64,000 nucleotides of DNA, taken from the NCBI GenBank assembly GCA_947630765.1, contig CANRIX010000003.1, positions 62,001 through 126,000 of the forward strand, read 5' to 3'. Each line of letters opens with the position of its first letter. Within the stretch, counting starts at the first letter, position 1. Below, in pieces: positions 7,283 to 16,626 of the stretch. The notes under the pieces are model-generated. The model saw only the letters and a list, made by a program, of their open reading frames with translations. It was not told the origin of the DNA and searched no databases. The position numbers and the translations under genes are program-made. This DNA comes from an uncultured Clostridia bacterium. Its GTDB lineage: Bacteria > Bacillota > Clostridia > Oscillospirales > CAG-382.

Positions 7283-10200
7283 ATGAAGAAAAATCGACTT
7301 ACGGCAGGCCTGCTGGCGCTGCTCCTGCTGTTCCCCGTTTTCCTTTGGGGGACCCGAACCGACGCGGAGGAGTCCTTTACGGAGCGCACCGCGCTTTCCG
7401 CGCAGCTCGCGCAGGAGATCCGTGCGGCGGTCGACAGCGCGAAGGTCAATAACGGGCTTTCGCCGGACGATTCCCTGCTCGGCAGCGGACGCTTTACTAC
7501 GGGCGCCAGCTCCACCGACACCGACTGGATGGCGCTCGCCATGGGGCGCTTTGGCTATTTCGCAGGCGACGGGTATCGGTACCTGATCGAGGATGGCGAC
7601 GGATACGCCGCCTACCTCGCCGCCATGAAAACCTACATCGAAACCGCCTACGCGGAAGAAGGCGGACTGCTCGACAGGGTCAAGTCCACCGAATGGCACA
7701 GGGCGGCCCTCACGGTCGCGTCACTCGGCGGGGACCCGACCGCTTTCGGCACATACGGCGGAGAACCCATCGACCTGATCGCGGACGGAAGCTACGACTG
7801 CGCGGTCCCCGGCGGTCCGGGGCGGCAGGACCTCAACGCATGGATCTGGGGGCTGATTTCGCTGGACGCCGAACTGTACGACGTGCCGGAAGGCGCGAAG
7901 TATCCCCGCGAAACCTTCGTCACCGAGATCCTCAAAGCCCAATTCCCCGACGGCGGGTGGGCGTTAGGCGGATACGCGGCGTCCGACGCGGACATGACCG
8001 GCATGGCGCTCCAAGCGCTCGCGCCCTATTGCAACGACGAAACGGTCTACACCTACCGAAACACGAAAAGCGGGCAAACCGTTTCCAAAACCGTCCGCGA
8101 ATGTATCCAGGAAGCGCTCGACCGGCTGGACGAACTGCAGCAGAGCGACGGCGGCTTCCTCTCCCCGTTCGGGGACGGCGAAGCGGCGGAAAGCACCGCG
8201 CAGGTCCTCACGGCGCTCTGCTCGCTGGGGATCGACCCGGCAGAGGACCCCCGGTTCCGCACGGCGGACGGAAAAACGCTTCTCGACAATCTACTGCTGT
8301 TCCGAACGCCGGAGGGCGGTTTCCGCCATCTCCGAGACGGCGGCTGGAACGCCATGGCGACTTCACAGGCGACCTACGCGCTCGTCTCCTACTGGCGGCT
8401 GGAAAACGGTATGCGGGCGCTTTACGACCTGCGCGAGGACTGGACGCAGGCGGAACGCGCTTCCATCGACGCGGCGGAAGCGCAGATCGACGCCCTGCCG
8501 CCGATTTCCGCCGATCCGACCTACAAGGGTGCGCTGAAGGCGGCGCTTGCCGCCCTTCGGAATGTGCCGACGGCGGAACGCCGGTACGTGTATCACGGCG
8601 AGCGCCTCCTCGAAACCGTCGCGTTCGTGGGCGGCGAGGAAGCGCTGGACGACCCCGCCCTGCCGTACTGCACTTCCATTTCCGTGACCCGAAAGCCGGA
8701 CAGGACCGCGTACACCGAAGGGGAAGCGTTCGACCCGACGGGCATGGTCGTGACCGCCTATTTCAGCGACGGGACGGAGGAGCCGGTCGCGGACTACCGC
8801 TATGCGCCCACGGGTCTGCTGACGATGGCGGACGCCGAAGTGCAGATCGTCTACGGGATCCTGAAAACCTCGCTCCCGATCACGGTGACGACCGCCCCCG
8901 ACCTGCAGATATGCACGGCGGCGGAATTCCTGCAATTCCGGGATGCGGTCAACGCCGGAAATAATTTCAAGGGCAAGGTCGTCACGCTGACGGCGGACGT
9001 GGACCTGAGCGACGAGATCCTTTGGTCCCCGGTCGCCAACAAAAGCGCCAACGCGTTCGAGGGAACGTTCGACGGCGGAGGACACGTGATCAAGAATCTC
9101 TTCTCCATGACGAAAGGGGTCTTCGGCTACGCGGGTCCGAACGCCGTCATACGAAACCTCGGTCTGGAAAGCAGTACGATCCTGACGACGAACAGCGACG
9201 TCGGCGGTATCGTGAGCGTCTGCAGCGGCGCGAGCGTGATCGACTGCTGGAACGGCGCGGACATCACCTTTTTGGGGTATTCCTCCTACGGCGGCGGCGT
9301 GGTCGGCGTCGTGCGGACGACTGTGGGCGGGCTGATCTCCGGCTGCTACAACACCGGGGCGATCCACGCGAAGGACGGTCCGATCGGCGGTGTGGTCGGG
9401 TACCTCACCACGGACGCGGACGTGACCGTAGAGAACTGCTACAACACCGGCAAGATCTCGCTGGATGAAAACGGCTGGTGGGCAGGCGGCGTGGTCGGCA
9501 AAATGCAGGACAACAACGTCCTGCGGAACTGCTACGCCGTCGGGGAGATCGAGGGCGACGAAAGCGGCGCCATCGTCGCTGCGGTCACGCGGAACGCGAC
9601 GGTCGAAAACTGCTACTACGACCGGGAGACGTTCGCAAACGCGACCTGCGACGGCTCGCACGCCGACGGGACCGTCGGTATGACGGCGCAGGAGATGCGG
9701 GAGCCCGGCTTTGCCGCCCGGCTGCGGGACGCGTACAAGGAGGACCCGTTCGGCTTCGTCAACGGCGGTTACCCGCTTCTGCACTGGCAAAAGACGGAAA
9801 AGGCCGACGCGATCTGCGCGGTCGCCGAGCAGATCGATTCCATCGGGACCGTCGCGCTGGACAGCGCAGACGCCATTCGCGACGCGCGACGCGCCTATGA
9901 CGCGCTGGACGAGGAACTGAAGCCGTATCTTTCCGATCGCCTGCAGACGCTGGAACAGGCGGAAAAAACCTGGGCCGTCCTCCTGCAAGCAGCGAAGGAC
10001 GACGCGAAGGAAGCGCTGCAGGCGTATAAAGCCCTTTCCGATTACCGTGCCGAACAGCAGGCGGAACTGCAGGCGCTCCTGGCAGAATTTTGCGCCCGTA
10101 TCGACGCATCCGCCGACGCGGAAGCGATCGATCTTGCCGTAGCGGAAGCGAAAGCGAGGATGGACGCCGTCAGGACCGCGAAGGAATTTTCGGACGAGGA

Positions 10201-10600
10201 ATCCGCGAGATGCGTTTCCGAGCTGATTGCGGAAATCGGCGAAGTGTCGCTCGAACGGAAGGACATGGTCGAAGCAGCGCGGCGCGCCTATGACGCACTG
10301 TCCGACGAGGCGAAGGCGCTTGTCGGCAACTACGACGCGCTTCTGGAAGCGGAAGCCGAGCTGGAAAAGCTGGAAAGCGAAACGAGCGCCGAAAGCCGTC
10401 CGGCAGACCCGCAGGACCCCGTGTCCGAAACGCCCGATAGTTCCGAAGCGCCCGAAACCCCCGAGACCCCCGACGGTTCCGAAAGCGCCCCGTCCGCGCC
10501 GCAGACGGGCGATGCGGGCGACTTCGCGCCGTATGCCGTCCTTTTGGCGGTCGGGCTGTGCGGACTTTTGCTCGCGAACGCGCGGAAACGCGTCGGATAG
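7283..10600 (+). CDS. Large cell-wall-anchored protein: alpha-toroid, Ig-like, GLUG repeats
   Basis: About 1105 residues. Visible in order: signal peptide (1-25); alpha/alpha-toroid repeats of prenyltransferase/squalene-cyclase style (about 72-380; DGGWALGGYAASDADMTGMAL, QQSDGGFLSPF, TPEGGFRHL), the fold also used by the N-terminal part of transcobalamins; a Big-type Ig-like domain (about 466-537; AYTEGEAFDPTGM); GLUG-type beta-helix repeats (about 540-790; NCYNTGKI, NCYAVGEIEG); a helical FIVAR-like region (about 840-1030); a Pro/Glu/Ser spacer; and the sortase-like signal APQTGD, a hydrophobic helix and RKRVG. The ATG at 7283 follows GGGAGG by 7 bases. It precedes two DUF4430 proteins. It is probably a surface ligand-binding or adhesive component; the ligand is inferred. 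Confidence 0.8.
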   Translation: MKKNRLTAGLLALLLLFPVFLWGTRTDAEESFTERTALSAQLAQEIRAAVDSAKVNNGLSPDDSLLGSGRFTTGASSTDTDWMALAMGRFGYFAGDGYRYLIEDGDGYAAYLAAMKTYIETAYAEEGGLLDRVKSTEWHRAALTVASLGGDPTAFGTYGGEPIDLIADGSYDCAVPGGPGRQDLNAWIWGLISLDAELYDVPEGAKYPRETFVTEILKAQFPDGGWALGGYAASDADMTGMALQALAPYCNDETVYTYRNTKSGQTVSKTVRECIQEALDRLDELQQSDGGFLSPFGDGEAAESTAQVLTALCSLGIDPAEDPRFRTADGKTLLDNLLLFRTPEGGFRHLRDGGWNAMATSQATYALVSYWRLENGMRALYDLREDWTQAERASIDAAEAQIDALPPISADPTYKGALKAALAALRNVPTAERRYVYHGERLLETVAFVGGEEALDDPALPYCTSISVTRKPDRTAYTEGEAFDPTGMVVTAYFSDGTEEPVADYRYAPTGLLTMADAEVQIVYGILKTSLPITVTTAPDLQICTAAEFLQFRDAVNAGNNFKGKVVTLTADVDLSDEILWSPVANKSANAFEGTFDGGGHVIKNLFSMTKGVFGYAGPNAVIRNLGLESSTILTTNSDVGGIVSVCSGASVIDCWNGADITFLGYSSYGGGVVGVVRTTVGGLISGCYNTGAIHAKDGPIGGVVGYLTTDADVTVENCYNTGKISLDENGWWAGGVVGKMQDNNVLRNCYAVGEIEGDESGAIVAAVTRNATVENCYYDRETFANATCDGSHADGTVGMTAQEMREPGFAARLRDAYKEDPFGFVNGGYPLLHWQKTEKADAICAVAEQIDSIGTVALDSADAIRDARRAYDALDEELKPYLSDRLQTLEQAEKTWAVLLQAAKDDAKEALQAYKALSDYRAEQQAELQALLAEFCARIDASADAEAIDLAVAEAKARMDAVRTAKEFSDEESARCVSELIAEIGEVSLERKDMVEAARRAYDALSDEAKALVGNYDALLEAEAELEKLESETSAESRPADPQDPVSETPDSSEAPETPETPDGSESAPSAPQTGDAGDFAPYAVLLAVGLCGLLLANARKRVG

Positions 10601-10605
10601 CCGCC

Positions 10606-13227
10606 ATGTCCGCAAAGAAACTCCTTTCGGCGGCGCTTTGCGTCCTTTTGGTCGCGCTGACGGTGTGCGCCGGACTGCCCGCGACCGCGGCGGACGAACG
10701 GATCGGATCCGCGATCTGGAGCGTGGAAGCGTTCACGGTCGGCGGCGGCTTTCTGGTCGAGCCGACCGAACTGCCGATCTACGCGGGCGAAAATGCGGCG
10801 GACCAATTGCTCCGCCTGCTCCGCCAAAGCGGATTGGTCTGCTATTTCGGCGGGACTGCCGACGACGCGTTCTACCTCGCCTACATCGCGGACGGGACCT
10901 CCACAAGGGCGAAATTCAACCGCTATTCCGGCAGCGGAAGGCCGCAGAACGCGCGGGAGCTGCGCCTTTCGCCATCGATTCCCGCCGTCCTGCTCCCGCA
11001 CCTGCGGGACACCATGGTGTTCTTCGACCCGGACGACTACGAGAAGAACTGGACGGGGTACCTCGGCGAGTTCGTATTCACGAACGGTTCGGGGTGGATG
11101 TACACGGTCAATAACGACTTCCCGGGCGTCGGGTTTTCGGACACGTTCCTGTCCGACGGCGACGTCGTCCGCGTGCAGTTCACGCTGGCGTACGGCGCGG
11201 ACATCGGCGGGCTCGGTGCAACCGGCGGGAACGCACCGGGGGTCGGGAATCAACCGGCTTCGGGGTACTACCCCGTCGCGAACAAGGATGCGCTCTGCAA
11301 AACCATCTGCAAAGCGCTGTCCGCCGGTTCCCTGTCGGGCGGTGAAACCAAAAACGCCTATGCGGACGCACTCGCCGCGATGGCAGCGCCGGACGCTTCG
11401 CAGGACCGCGTGGACAACGCCGCCAGAGCGCTCGCCGACGCGCTTTCCAAGCCGTCGGACGTCCCTCCCCCGCCGAAATCGGACGAGCCGTCTGTTGCGG
11501 TCAGTTCCGCCGTTACGAGCGAACCCTCTGCGCCTTCCGAGACGGTCAGTGCAAGCGCCCCGCCCGTATCCGAACCCCCCGACACCCCAAGCGAACCGCC
11601 TGTCTCCAACCCCCCCGAAACCCCAAGCACCCCGCCCGAACCCGACACCCCCGGCGACGCAAACGACCCGCCCGTCCCCGTTTCGGACGCGGCGCTGTCG
11701 GTCGCCGACGGGATTCTCCGCTGGAAGAAAGCCGAAAACGGTTCGCCTGCGGACGGATTCCTGCTGAACGACGCATTTCTGGCGAGCGCCGGCTCGACGG
11801 CGGGCGACTGGTACCCCATCGGGCTCGACCGGCTCGGCATTTCGGACAATTTCGACGGCTACCTCGCCGTGCTTACGGACCGAATCGAGGAACGGTACCG
11901 GGAACCCGGTCGGCTGAGCGCCGCCAAAGCCACCGAATGGCACCGCATCGCGCTTGCCATGCTTGCCGCGGGCGGCGACCCGACCCACGCCGGCACCGAC
12001 GAAAACGGAAACCCCATCGACCTGATCGCGGACGGGACCTACGACCGGGGGAAAACGGCCCCGCTCGGCAGACAAGGGCTCAACGGCTGGGTCTGGGGGC
12101 TGATCGCCCTCGACAGTATGCGGTACGACGTCCCGGCGGACGCCTGCGACACGCGGGACGGCATGATCGCCGAGATCCTGCGCCAACAGCTCCCGGACGG
12201 CGGGTTCGCCCTGAACGGGACGGAAGCCGATCCCGACATGACCGCCATGGTCCTGCAGGCGCTTGCGCCCTATCGCGACAGCGACCGGGTCTACGCCGAA
12301 GCGGTGAAAACCGTCCCCGACGCGATCGAGGACGCGCTCGCCTGCCTTTCCGCGCTGCAGCTGGACGCCGGCGACTTCGCCAGCTGGGGCACGGAAAACG
12401 TGGAAAGCACCGATCAGGTGCTGATCGCGCTGTGCTGTCTCGGCATCGACCCGCTGACCGACGCGCGGTTCTGCAAAAACGGGCATACGCTGCTGGACGG
12501 GATCCTTCGGTATCGCTTGCCGGACGGCGGATTTGCCCATTCCTTCGCGTATGACCCGAACAACCCCACCGCCTCGCCGGGCGAGTCCAACGCGATGGCG
12601 GGCGAACAGACGCTGCTCGCGATGGCGGCGCTTTGGCGGCAGCAGAACGGGCTGCACACGCTTTACGATTTCCGCCCCGAAGAAGATGCCGAACCGCAGG
12701 AAAACGCTACCGTTCGCTTCGACGACGCGGACCGCGAAGCGGCGGACAGCCTGCCGGATACGCTGACGACGGCGTATGAAGCGACGGTCACCTCCCTGCT
12801 CGACAAACTGCTGCGGTCGGAAGATTTCGACGGCAAAGCCGCCTACCTGCAAAAGCTGACCGACGCGAAAGCGACGATCGCGGCGATCCGGGCGGAGATC
12901 GACGCCTTGAACGCGGAAATTCGCGAAACCCTCTACCCGTTCGACCGGCTCACGGTTCGCGACAGGGAAACCGTGGACGGTATCTTCGAGCGCTGCATGG
13001 CGCTGAGCGAATACGACCGCACCCAAATCGAACGCTTCGACGACGTGCAGCGGGCGAAAACCCAGATCGACGGCGCACTGCGCGGACGTCTGCTCGCCGT
13101 CGTCCTGTGCGTCGCCGCAGCGGGGATCGCGTTCTGCCTCGTGCGCAGGGTCCGAAAACGGCGCAAACGCCGCGAAACGGAGCGCGAGGAGCTTGCCGCA
13201 CGGTATGAAACGGGGGAGGAACCGTGA
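10606..13227 (+). CDS. Membrane-anchored DUF4430 plus alpha-toroid protein (transcobalamin-like)
   Basis: About 873 residues. Signal peptide (1-25, ending LPATAADE); a DUF4430/transcobalamin C-terminal-like beta domain (about 38-205; ENAADQLLRLLRQSGL and GSGWMYTVNN are typical); a Pro-rich linker (about 283-362); alpha/alpha-toroid repeats (about 398-690; ATEWHRIALAMLAAGGDP, PDGGFALNGTEADPDMTAMVL, LPDGGFAHSFAYDPN); a helical stretch; a C-terminal membrane helix (about 825-845); and a basic cytoplasmic tail. Animal intrinsic factor and transcobalamin pair the same two folds in the opposite order. The ATG is 5 bp after the preceding stop with a weak ribosome site, suggesting coupling. Likely role: cobalamin or cobinamide capture at the membrane, by inference from domains and leader. 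Confidence 0.82.
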   Translation: MSAKKLLSAALCVLLVALTVCAGLPATAADERIGSAIWSVEAFTVGGGFLVEPTELPIYAGENAADQLLRLLRQSGLVCYFGGTADDAFYLAYIADGTSTRAKFNRYSGSGRPQNARELRLSPSIPAVLLPHLRDTMVFFDPDDYEKNWTGYLGEFVFTNGSGWMYTVNNDFPGVGFSDTFLSDGDVVRVQFTLAYGADIGGLGATGGNAPGVGNQPASGYYPVANKDALCKTICKALSAGSLSGGETKNAYADALAAMAAPDASQDRVDNAARALADALSKPSDVPPPPKSDEPSVAVSSAVTSEPSAPSETVSASAPPVSEPPDTPSEPPVSNPPETPSTPPEPDTPGDANDPPVPVSDAALSVADGILRWKKAENGSPADGFLLNDAFLASAGSTAGDWYPIGLDRLGISDNFDGYLAVLTDRIEERYREPGRLSAAKATEWHRIALAMLAAGGDPTHAGTDENGNPIDLIADGTYDRGKTAPLGRQGLNGWVWGLIALDSMRYDVPADACDTRDGMIAEILRQQLPDGGFALNGTEADPDMTAMVLQALAPYRDSDRVYAEAVKTVPDAIEDALACLSALQLDAGDFASWGTENVESTDQVLIALCCLGIDPLTDARFCKNGHTLLDGILRYRLPDGGFAHSFAYDPNNPTASPGESNAMAGEQTLLAMAALWRQQNGLHTLYDFRPEEDAEPQENATVRFDDADREAADSLPDTLTTAYEATVTSLLDKLLRSEDFDGKAAYLQKLTDAKATIAAIRAEIDALNAEIRETLYPFDRLTVRDRETVDGIFERCMALSEYDRTQIERFDDVQRAKTQIDGALRGRLLAVVLCVAAAGIAFCLVRRVRKRRKRRETEREELAARYETGEEP

Positions 13228-13778
13228 AAAAGGACATTTTAGCGGTGCTTAGCGTCCTGCTCCTGCTCGCCGTCGTCGTCAACGGCACCGACGTGCAGTC
13301 GATCGACGAATACTACCTTACGCACATCGACGACGTCACGCCGGAAAGCGAAACCGTGACCATCAGCATCCGCTGCGACGCCGTGCTCGACCACTACGAC
13401 CAGCTCGACCCTGCCCTGCGATCGGACGAGTTCGTCCCACCCGACGGCGTGATCCTGCCGCCGACGGAATACGTCCTGCGGGAGGGCGACACGGTGTTCG
13501 ACCTGCTCGACCGGGCGGTTCGATATAACAAAATTCAAATGGAATACCAGGGCTCCGACCAGAACGGCTTCGGGAGCGTCTATATCCAGGGGATCCACTA
13601 CCTGTACGAATTCTCCTGCGGCCCGTATTCCGGCTGGATGTACCGCGTGGACGGGGTGTACCCGCATTACGGCTGCTCCAGCTATGTCCTGCGGGACGGG
13701 CAGGTCGTCGAGTGGGTCTACACCTGCGACCTCGGGCGCGACGTCGGCGCCGACTGGCTGGGCGGACAGGGGAAATGA
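13224..13778 (+). CDS. Membrane-anchored DUF4430-domain protein
   Basis: 184 residues: an N-terminal hydrophobic anchor (LAVLSVLLLLAVVVNG), then a single DUF4430-like domain at about 75-178 (VLREGDTVFDLLDRAVR, FSCGPYSGWMYRVDGVYPHYGC, VLRDGQVVEWVYTCDLG). The hallmark GxxSGWMYxVNG-type strand is clear. It starts with GTG overlapping the previous stop (GTGA), with GGGGGAGG upstream, so it is translationally coupled. It looks like a minimal version of the beta domain in the preceding protein and may work with the toroid proteins as the second half of a binding site. Confidence 0.85.
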   Translation: MKKDILAVLSVLLLLAVVVNGTDVQSIDEYYLTHIDDVTPESETVTISIRCDAVLDHYDQLDPALRSDEFVPPDGVILPPTEYVLREGDTVFDLLDRAVRYNKIQMEYQGSDQNGFGSVYIQGIHYLYEFSCGPYSGWMYRVDGVYPHYGCSSYVLRDGQVVEWVYTCDLGRDVGADWLGGQGK

Positions 13779-13782
13779 GCCG

Positions 13783-13828
13783 CCCCGCTTCCCCGCATCT
13801 TCCCCCTGCGGAGGATACGGGGCTTTTT
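13783..13828 (+). terminator. Terminator of the transcobalamin-like operon
   Basis: GCCCCG ... CGGGGC hairpin with an inner stem CCCCGCA/TGCGGAGG, followed by six T. Confidence 0.8.
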
Positions 13829-13893
13829 TGCCCAAAAAAACGGAAGGCGACCTGTGCAAAAAGCTGAAAATCCGCCCTTTCCCTTTTCGTGTA

Positions 13894-13922
13894 TTGACAA
13901 AATTGCCGGATTCCGCTATACT
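13894..13922 (+). promoter_or_regulatory. Promoter of the SLH glycosidase gene
   Basis: TTGACA, 17-base spacer, TATACT, 34 bp before the ATG. Confidence 0.85.
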
Positions 13923-13956
13923 GGTTTTAATCAACGATATAATAAAGGAGCAAGTT

Positions 13957-16479
13957 ATGAAAGCAATCAAGCGCCTCCTACCCCTGTTCCTCGCGCTTCT
14001 GATCCTTTCCGTCTCGCTCGCCGGCGCGGTCACGTCGGCGTACTACGCGGGACAATGGGTCGGATTCGGCACCGTCACCGGCTCGACGCACAGCAACCTC
14101 GCCACCGGCGTGGCGTACGACAACACCACCGTCAAAGGCTCCGTCGGCGGCAACCAACGTCTGCACACCCTGACGTTCAATCCCGCGACAAGCAACTACG
14201 TGCCGCTGGTCTACACCAAGAACTCCGGCTACGGCGCGACGACCATCAATTCCGCCAAGGAAGCGGAAGCGATCGGCTACGACGTCAAGGGCGGGGTCAA
14301 CGCGTCCTTCTTCTCCTTCACCGGCAAGAGCTGCAACACCTACGGCGGGGTCAACATCTCCGACGGCAAGATCCTGCAGGGCTGCAACAGCAACGGTGCG
14401 GCGTGGGTGCTCGCGTTCAACAGCGACGGCACCTCCGCGCTCGCCTATTCCAAGGTCTCCTACACGCTCAGCGCGAAGAACAACGCGTGGAGCGCCCCGG
14501 TGGAATGTATCAACATTTGCCCGGAAACCACCTATGGCGGCATCTACTACTATGACGAATTCTGCGGCACCAAGACGGACACCAAGGCCGCCGGCGTGGA
14601 GATCGTCTTCCAAAAGCAGGACCACACCCAACTGACAGTCGGCGGGACGCTCGTCGGCAAGGTGGTCGCCGTTCGGAGCAGCGTTTCCGCCGGCGGGACC
14701 ATCGGGAAGGGTCAGTTCGTGCTGTACGCCTCCAACGCGAGCGCGTACGCCGCATCCCTGCGCTCCCTCGCGGTGGGCGACACGGTGCGGATCACGGCGA
14801 CGGAAACCATGTCCGCCGCAAAGACGATCATGGAGAACTGCAACAGTGCGTTCGTGACCTACGGCTACCACATCGTGGCGAACGGCGCGAACGTGACCGA
14901 TTCGGACGGTTTGGGGTACTCGTTCAACAGTGCCCGTGCACAGCGGAGCGGCATCGGCGTGAAGGCGGACGGTACGCTGGTCATCGTCGCCTCCCCCGGT
15001 CGCACGAGCACAAACACCGGGCTTACCGTCTATGAACTCGCCAACTACTTCATTTCGCAGGGCTGCGTGACCGCGATCGACCTCGACGGCGGCGGCTCGA
15101 CCCAGATGACCATCGAAAAATCCGGCTCGCTGACCACCGCGATCTCCAGCACCCGCCGGGTCGCCAACAGCATCCTCGTCGTCGCCCGTCCGACCATCAG
15201 CGCATCCGATAAGGCGGAACTGAACGGACTGCTCGACGAAGCGAACGCCCTGCGCGAAAACTTCCTGCTCGGCGGCGCGACCGGCGCGCTGGATGCCGCC
15301 GTGACCTACGGCACCGGCGTGCGCGATTCCGCGAAATCCATGCCCGGCGACTACACCAAGGCGATCATGCGCCTGCGGGAAGCGCTCGCGAACGTGACCA
15401 AGACCGGCTACCGCCCGGGCATCTATCGTCTGAACACGGCGTCCACCCTGCAAAGCGGCGCATCCGCCTCTTCGTCCGCCGTTTCCTCGCTCGCCGCCGG
15501 TCGCACCTTCACGGTCACGCAGACCTCCGGCAATTACGGCTACACGAAGGTCCTCGCCAACTTCGGCTGGGTGGATCTGACCAAAGCGACCCGCATCGGC
15601 GGCGCGGTCAACGCGCAGGCGACGATTAACTTCCCGGCGGTCGCCTATAAAGGACAGGACATCACCATCTCCTGGAAGCCGGTCAACGGCGCGGCAGCCT
15701 ACACCTATAAGGTCATCGAGCTGCTCGGCGAGCCGAACCCGGGCGACTCGAACGAATCCGCCAACGCCGTCGCCCTCGCAGACGGCACGACGACGGACGA
15801 CCTGCAAGTCACGATCCCCGCGTCCGCGCGGACGGACGGGCGCTACCTGAAAGTCGCCGTCTGCGTCGAGTATCCGACGGCGAGCATCTGGAACACGGCG
15901 TATATCGCCACGTCCACCCTGCCGTTCACCGACGTCCCGCTCGGCTTCTGGGGCTTTGACGCGGTACGGCACGCCTACGAAAGCGGCTACTTCTCCGGCG
16001 TTTCCGGCACGGAATTCGCCCCGAACGGCACGATGACCCGCAGCATGATGGCCACCGTGCTGTACCGCATGGCGGGCACCCCCGCGATCGACCCGGAGGC
16101 CGTCCAGCCGTTCGTCGACGTCCCGGAAAACACCTGGTACTATGACGGCGTGCGGTGGTGCGCGTCCGTCGGGATCACGTCCGGCGTTTCCGCGACGGAA
16201 TTCGCCCCCGACGGGCTGATCACCCGCGAGCAGGCGGCGGTGTTCCTCTACCGCTTCGCGCAGACGCAAGGGTACGACACGACGGTCGAGGACCTGACCG
16301 CGCTGGACCGCTTCGCGGACGCCGCATCCGTCAGTGACTACGCGCAGACCGCGATGGCGTGGGCGGTGCAGAACGGCATTCTGTCCGGCACCGACGTCGG
16401 TCTGGAACCGAAAGCAAACGCCACCCGTGTGCAGGTCGCGGCGCTGCTGTACCGTTTCGATACGGTTTTCGCGGAGTAA
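13957..16479 (+). CDS. S-layer-anchored phosphodiester glycosidase (NAGPA domain, SH3, 3x SLH)
   Basis: About 840 residues. Signal peptide (1-27); a phosphodiester-glycosidase/NAGPA-like domain (about 60-410) with GGVNASFFS and the characteristic AIDLDGGGSTQM; an SH3-like module (about 485-545; FTVTQTSGNYGYTKV); a fibronectin-like segment; then three SLH repeats (about 650-840; FTDVPLGFWGFDAVRHA, FVDVPENTWYYDGVRWC, FADAASVSDYAQTAMAW). NAGPA-family enzymes uncap sugar-phosphodiesters; secreted bacterial versions are linked to exopolysaccharide or wall glycopolymers. SLH repeats imply retention through a secondary wall polymer. The ATG at 13957 follows GGAG by 6 bases. It is monocistronic with its own promoter and terminator. 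Confidence 0.88.
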   Translation: MKAIKRLLPLFLALLILSVSLAGAVTSAYYAGQWVGFGTVTGSTHSNLATGVAYDNTTVKGSVGGNQRLHTLTFNPATSNYVPLVYTKNSGYGATTINSAKEAEAIGYDVKGGVNASFFSFTGKSCNTYGGVNISDGKILQGCNSNGAAWVLAFNSDGTSALAYSKVSYTLSAKNNAWSAPVECINICPETTYGGIYYYDEFCGTKTDTKAAGVEIVFQKQDHTQLTVGGTLVGKVVAVRSSVSAGGTIGKGQFVLYASNASAYAASLRSLAVGDTVRITATETMSAAKTIMENCNSAFVTYGYHIVANGANVTDSDGLGYSFNSARAQRSGIGVKADGTLVIVASPGRTSTNTGLTVYELANYFISQGCVTAIDLDGGGSTQMTIEKSGSLTTAISSTRRVANSILVVARPTISASDKAELNGLLDEANALRENFLLGGATGALDAAVTYGTGVRDSAKSMPGDYTKAIMRLREALANVTKTGYRPGIYRLNTASTLQSGASASSSAVSSLAAGRTFTVTQTSGNYGYTKVLANFGWVDLTKATRIGGAVNAQATINFPAVAYKGQDITISWKPVNGAAAYTYKVIELLGEPNPGDSNESANAVALADGTTTDDLQVTIPASARTDGRYLKVAVCVEYPTASIWNTAYIATSTLPFTDVPLGFWGFDAVRHAYESGYFSGVSGTEFAPNGTMTRSMMATVLYRMAGTPAIDPEAVQPFVDVPENTWYYDGVRWCASVGITSGVSATEFAPDGLITREQAAVFLYRFAQTQGYDTTVEDLTALDRFADAASVSDYAQTAMAWAVQNGILSGTDVGLEPKANATRVQVAALLYRFDTVFAE

Positions 16480-16498
16480 ACCCCTCCAAAACGCAATT

Positions 16499-16532
16499 GC
16501 AAGTCCGCCTTCCCGGCGGACTTGCTTTTTTT
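16499..16532 (+). terminator. Terminator of the SLH glycosidase gene
   Basis: Perfect 11-bp stem GCAAGTCCGCC/GGCGGACTTGC followed by seven T. Confidence 0.92.
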
Positions 16533-16626
16533 CAAAAAAAGTCCAAAAAATGTGATGTTTTTTGCAACGCTTCCCGATTTTCGCACACTATCTGAATGAA
16601 AGGCACGAAAAAGGAGGGACGTACCT

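Noticed and set aside
10330-13026. Minus-strand open frame of nearly 900 codons opposite the toroid protein
   Set aside because: Shadow of the 10606-13227 gene; no signal, ribosome site or motif.
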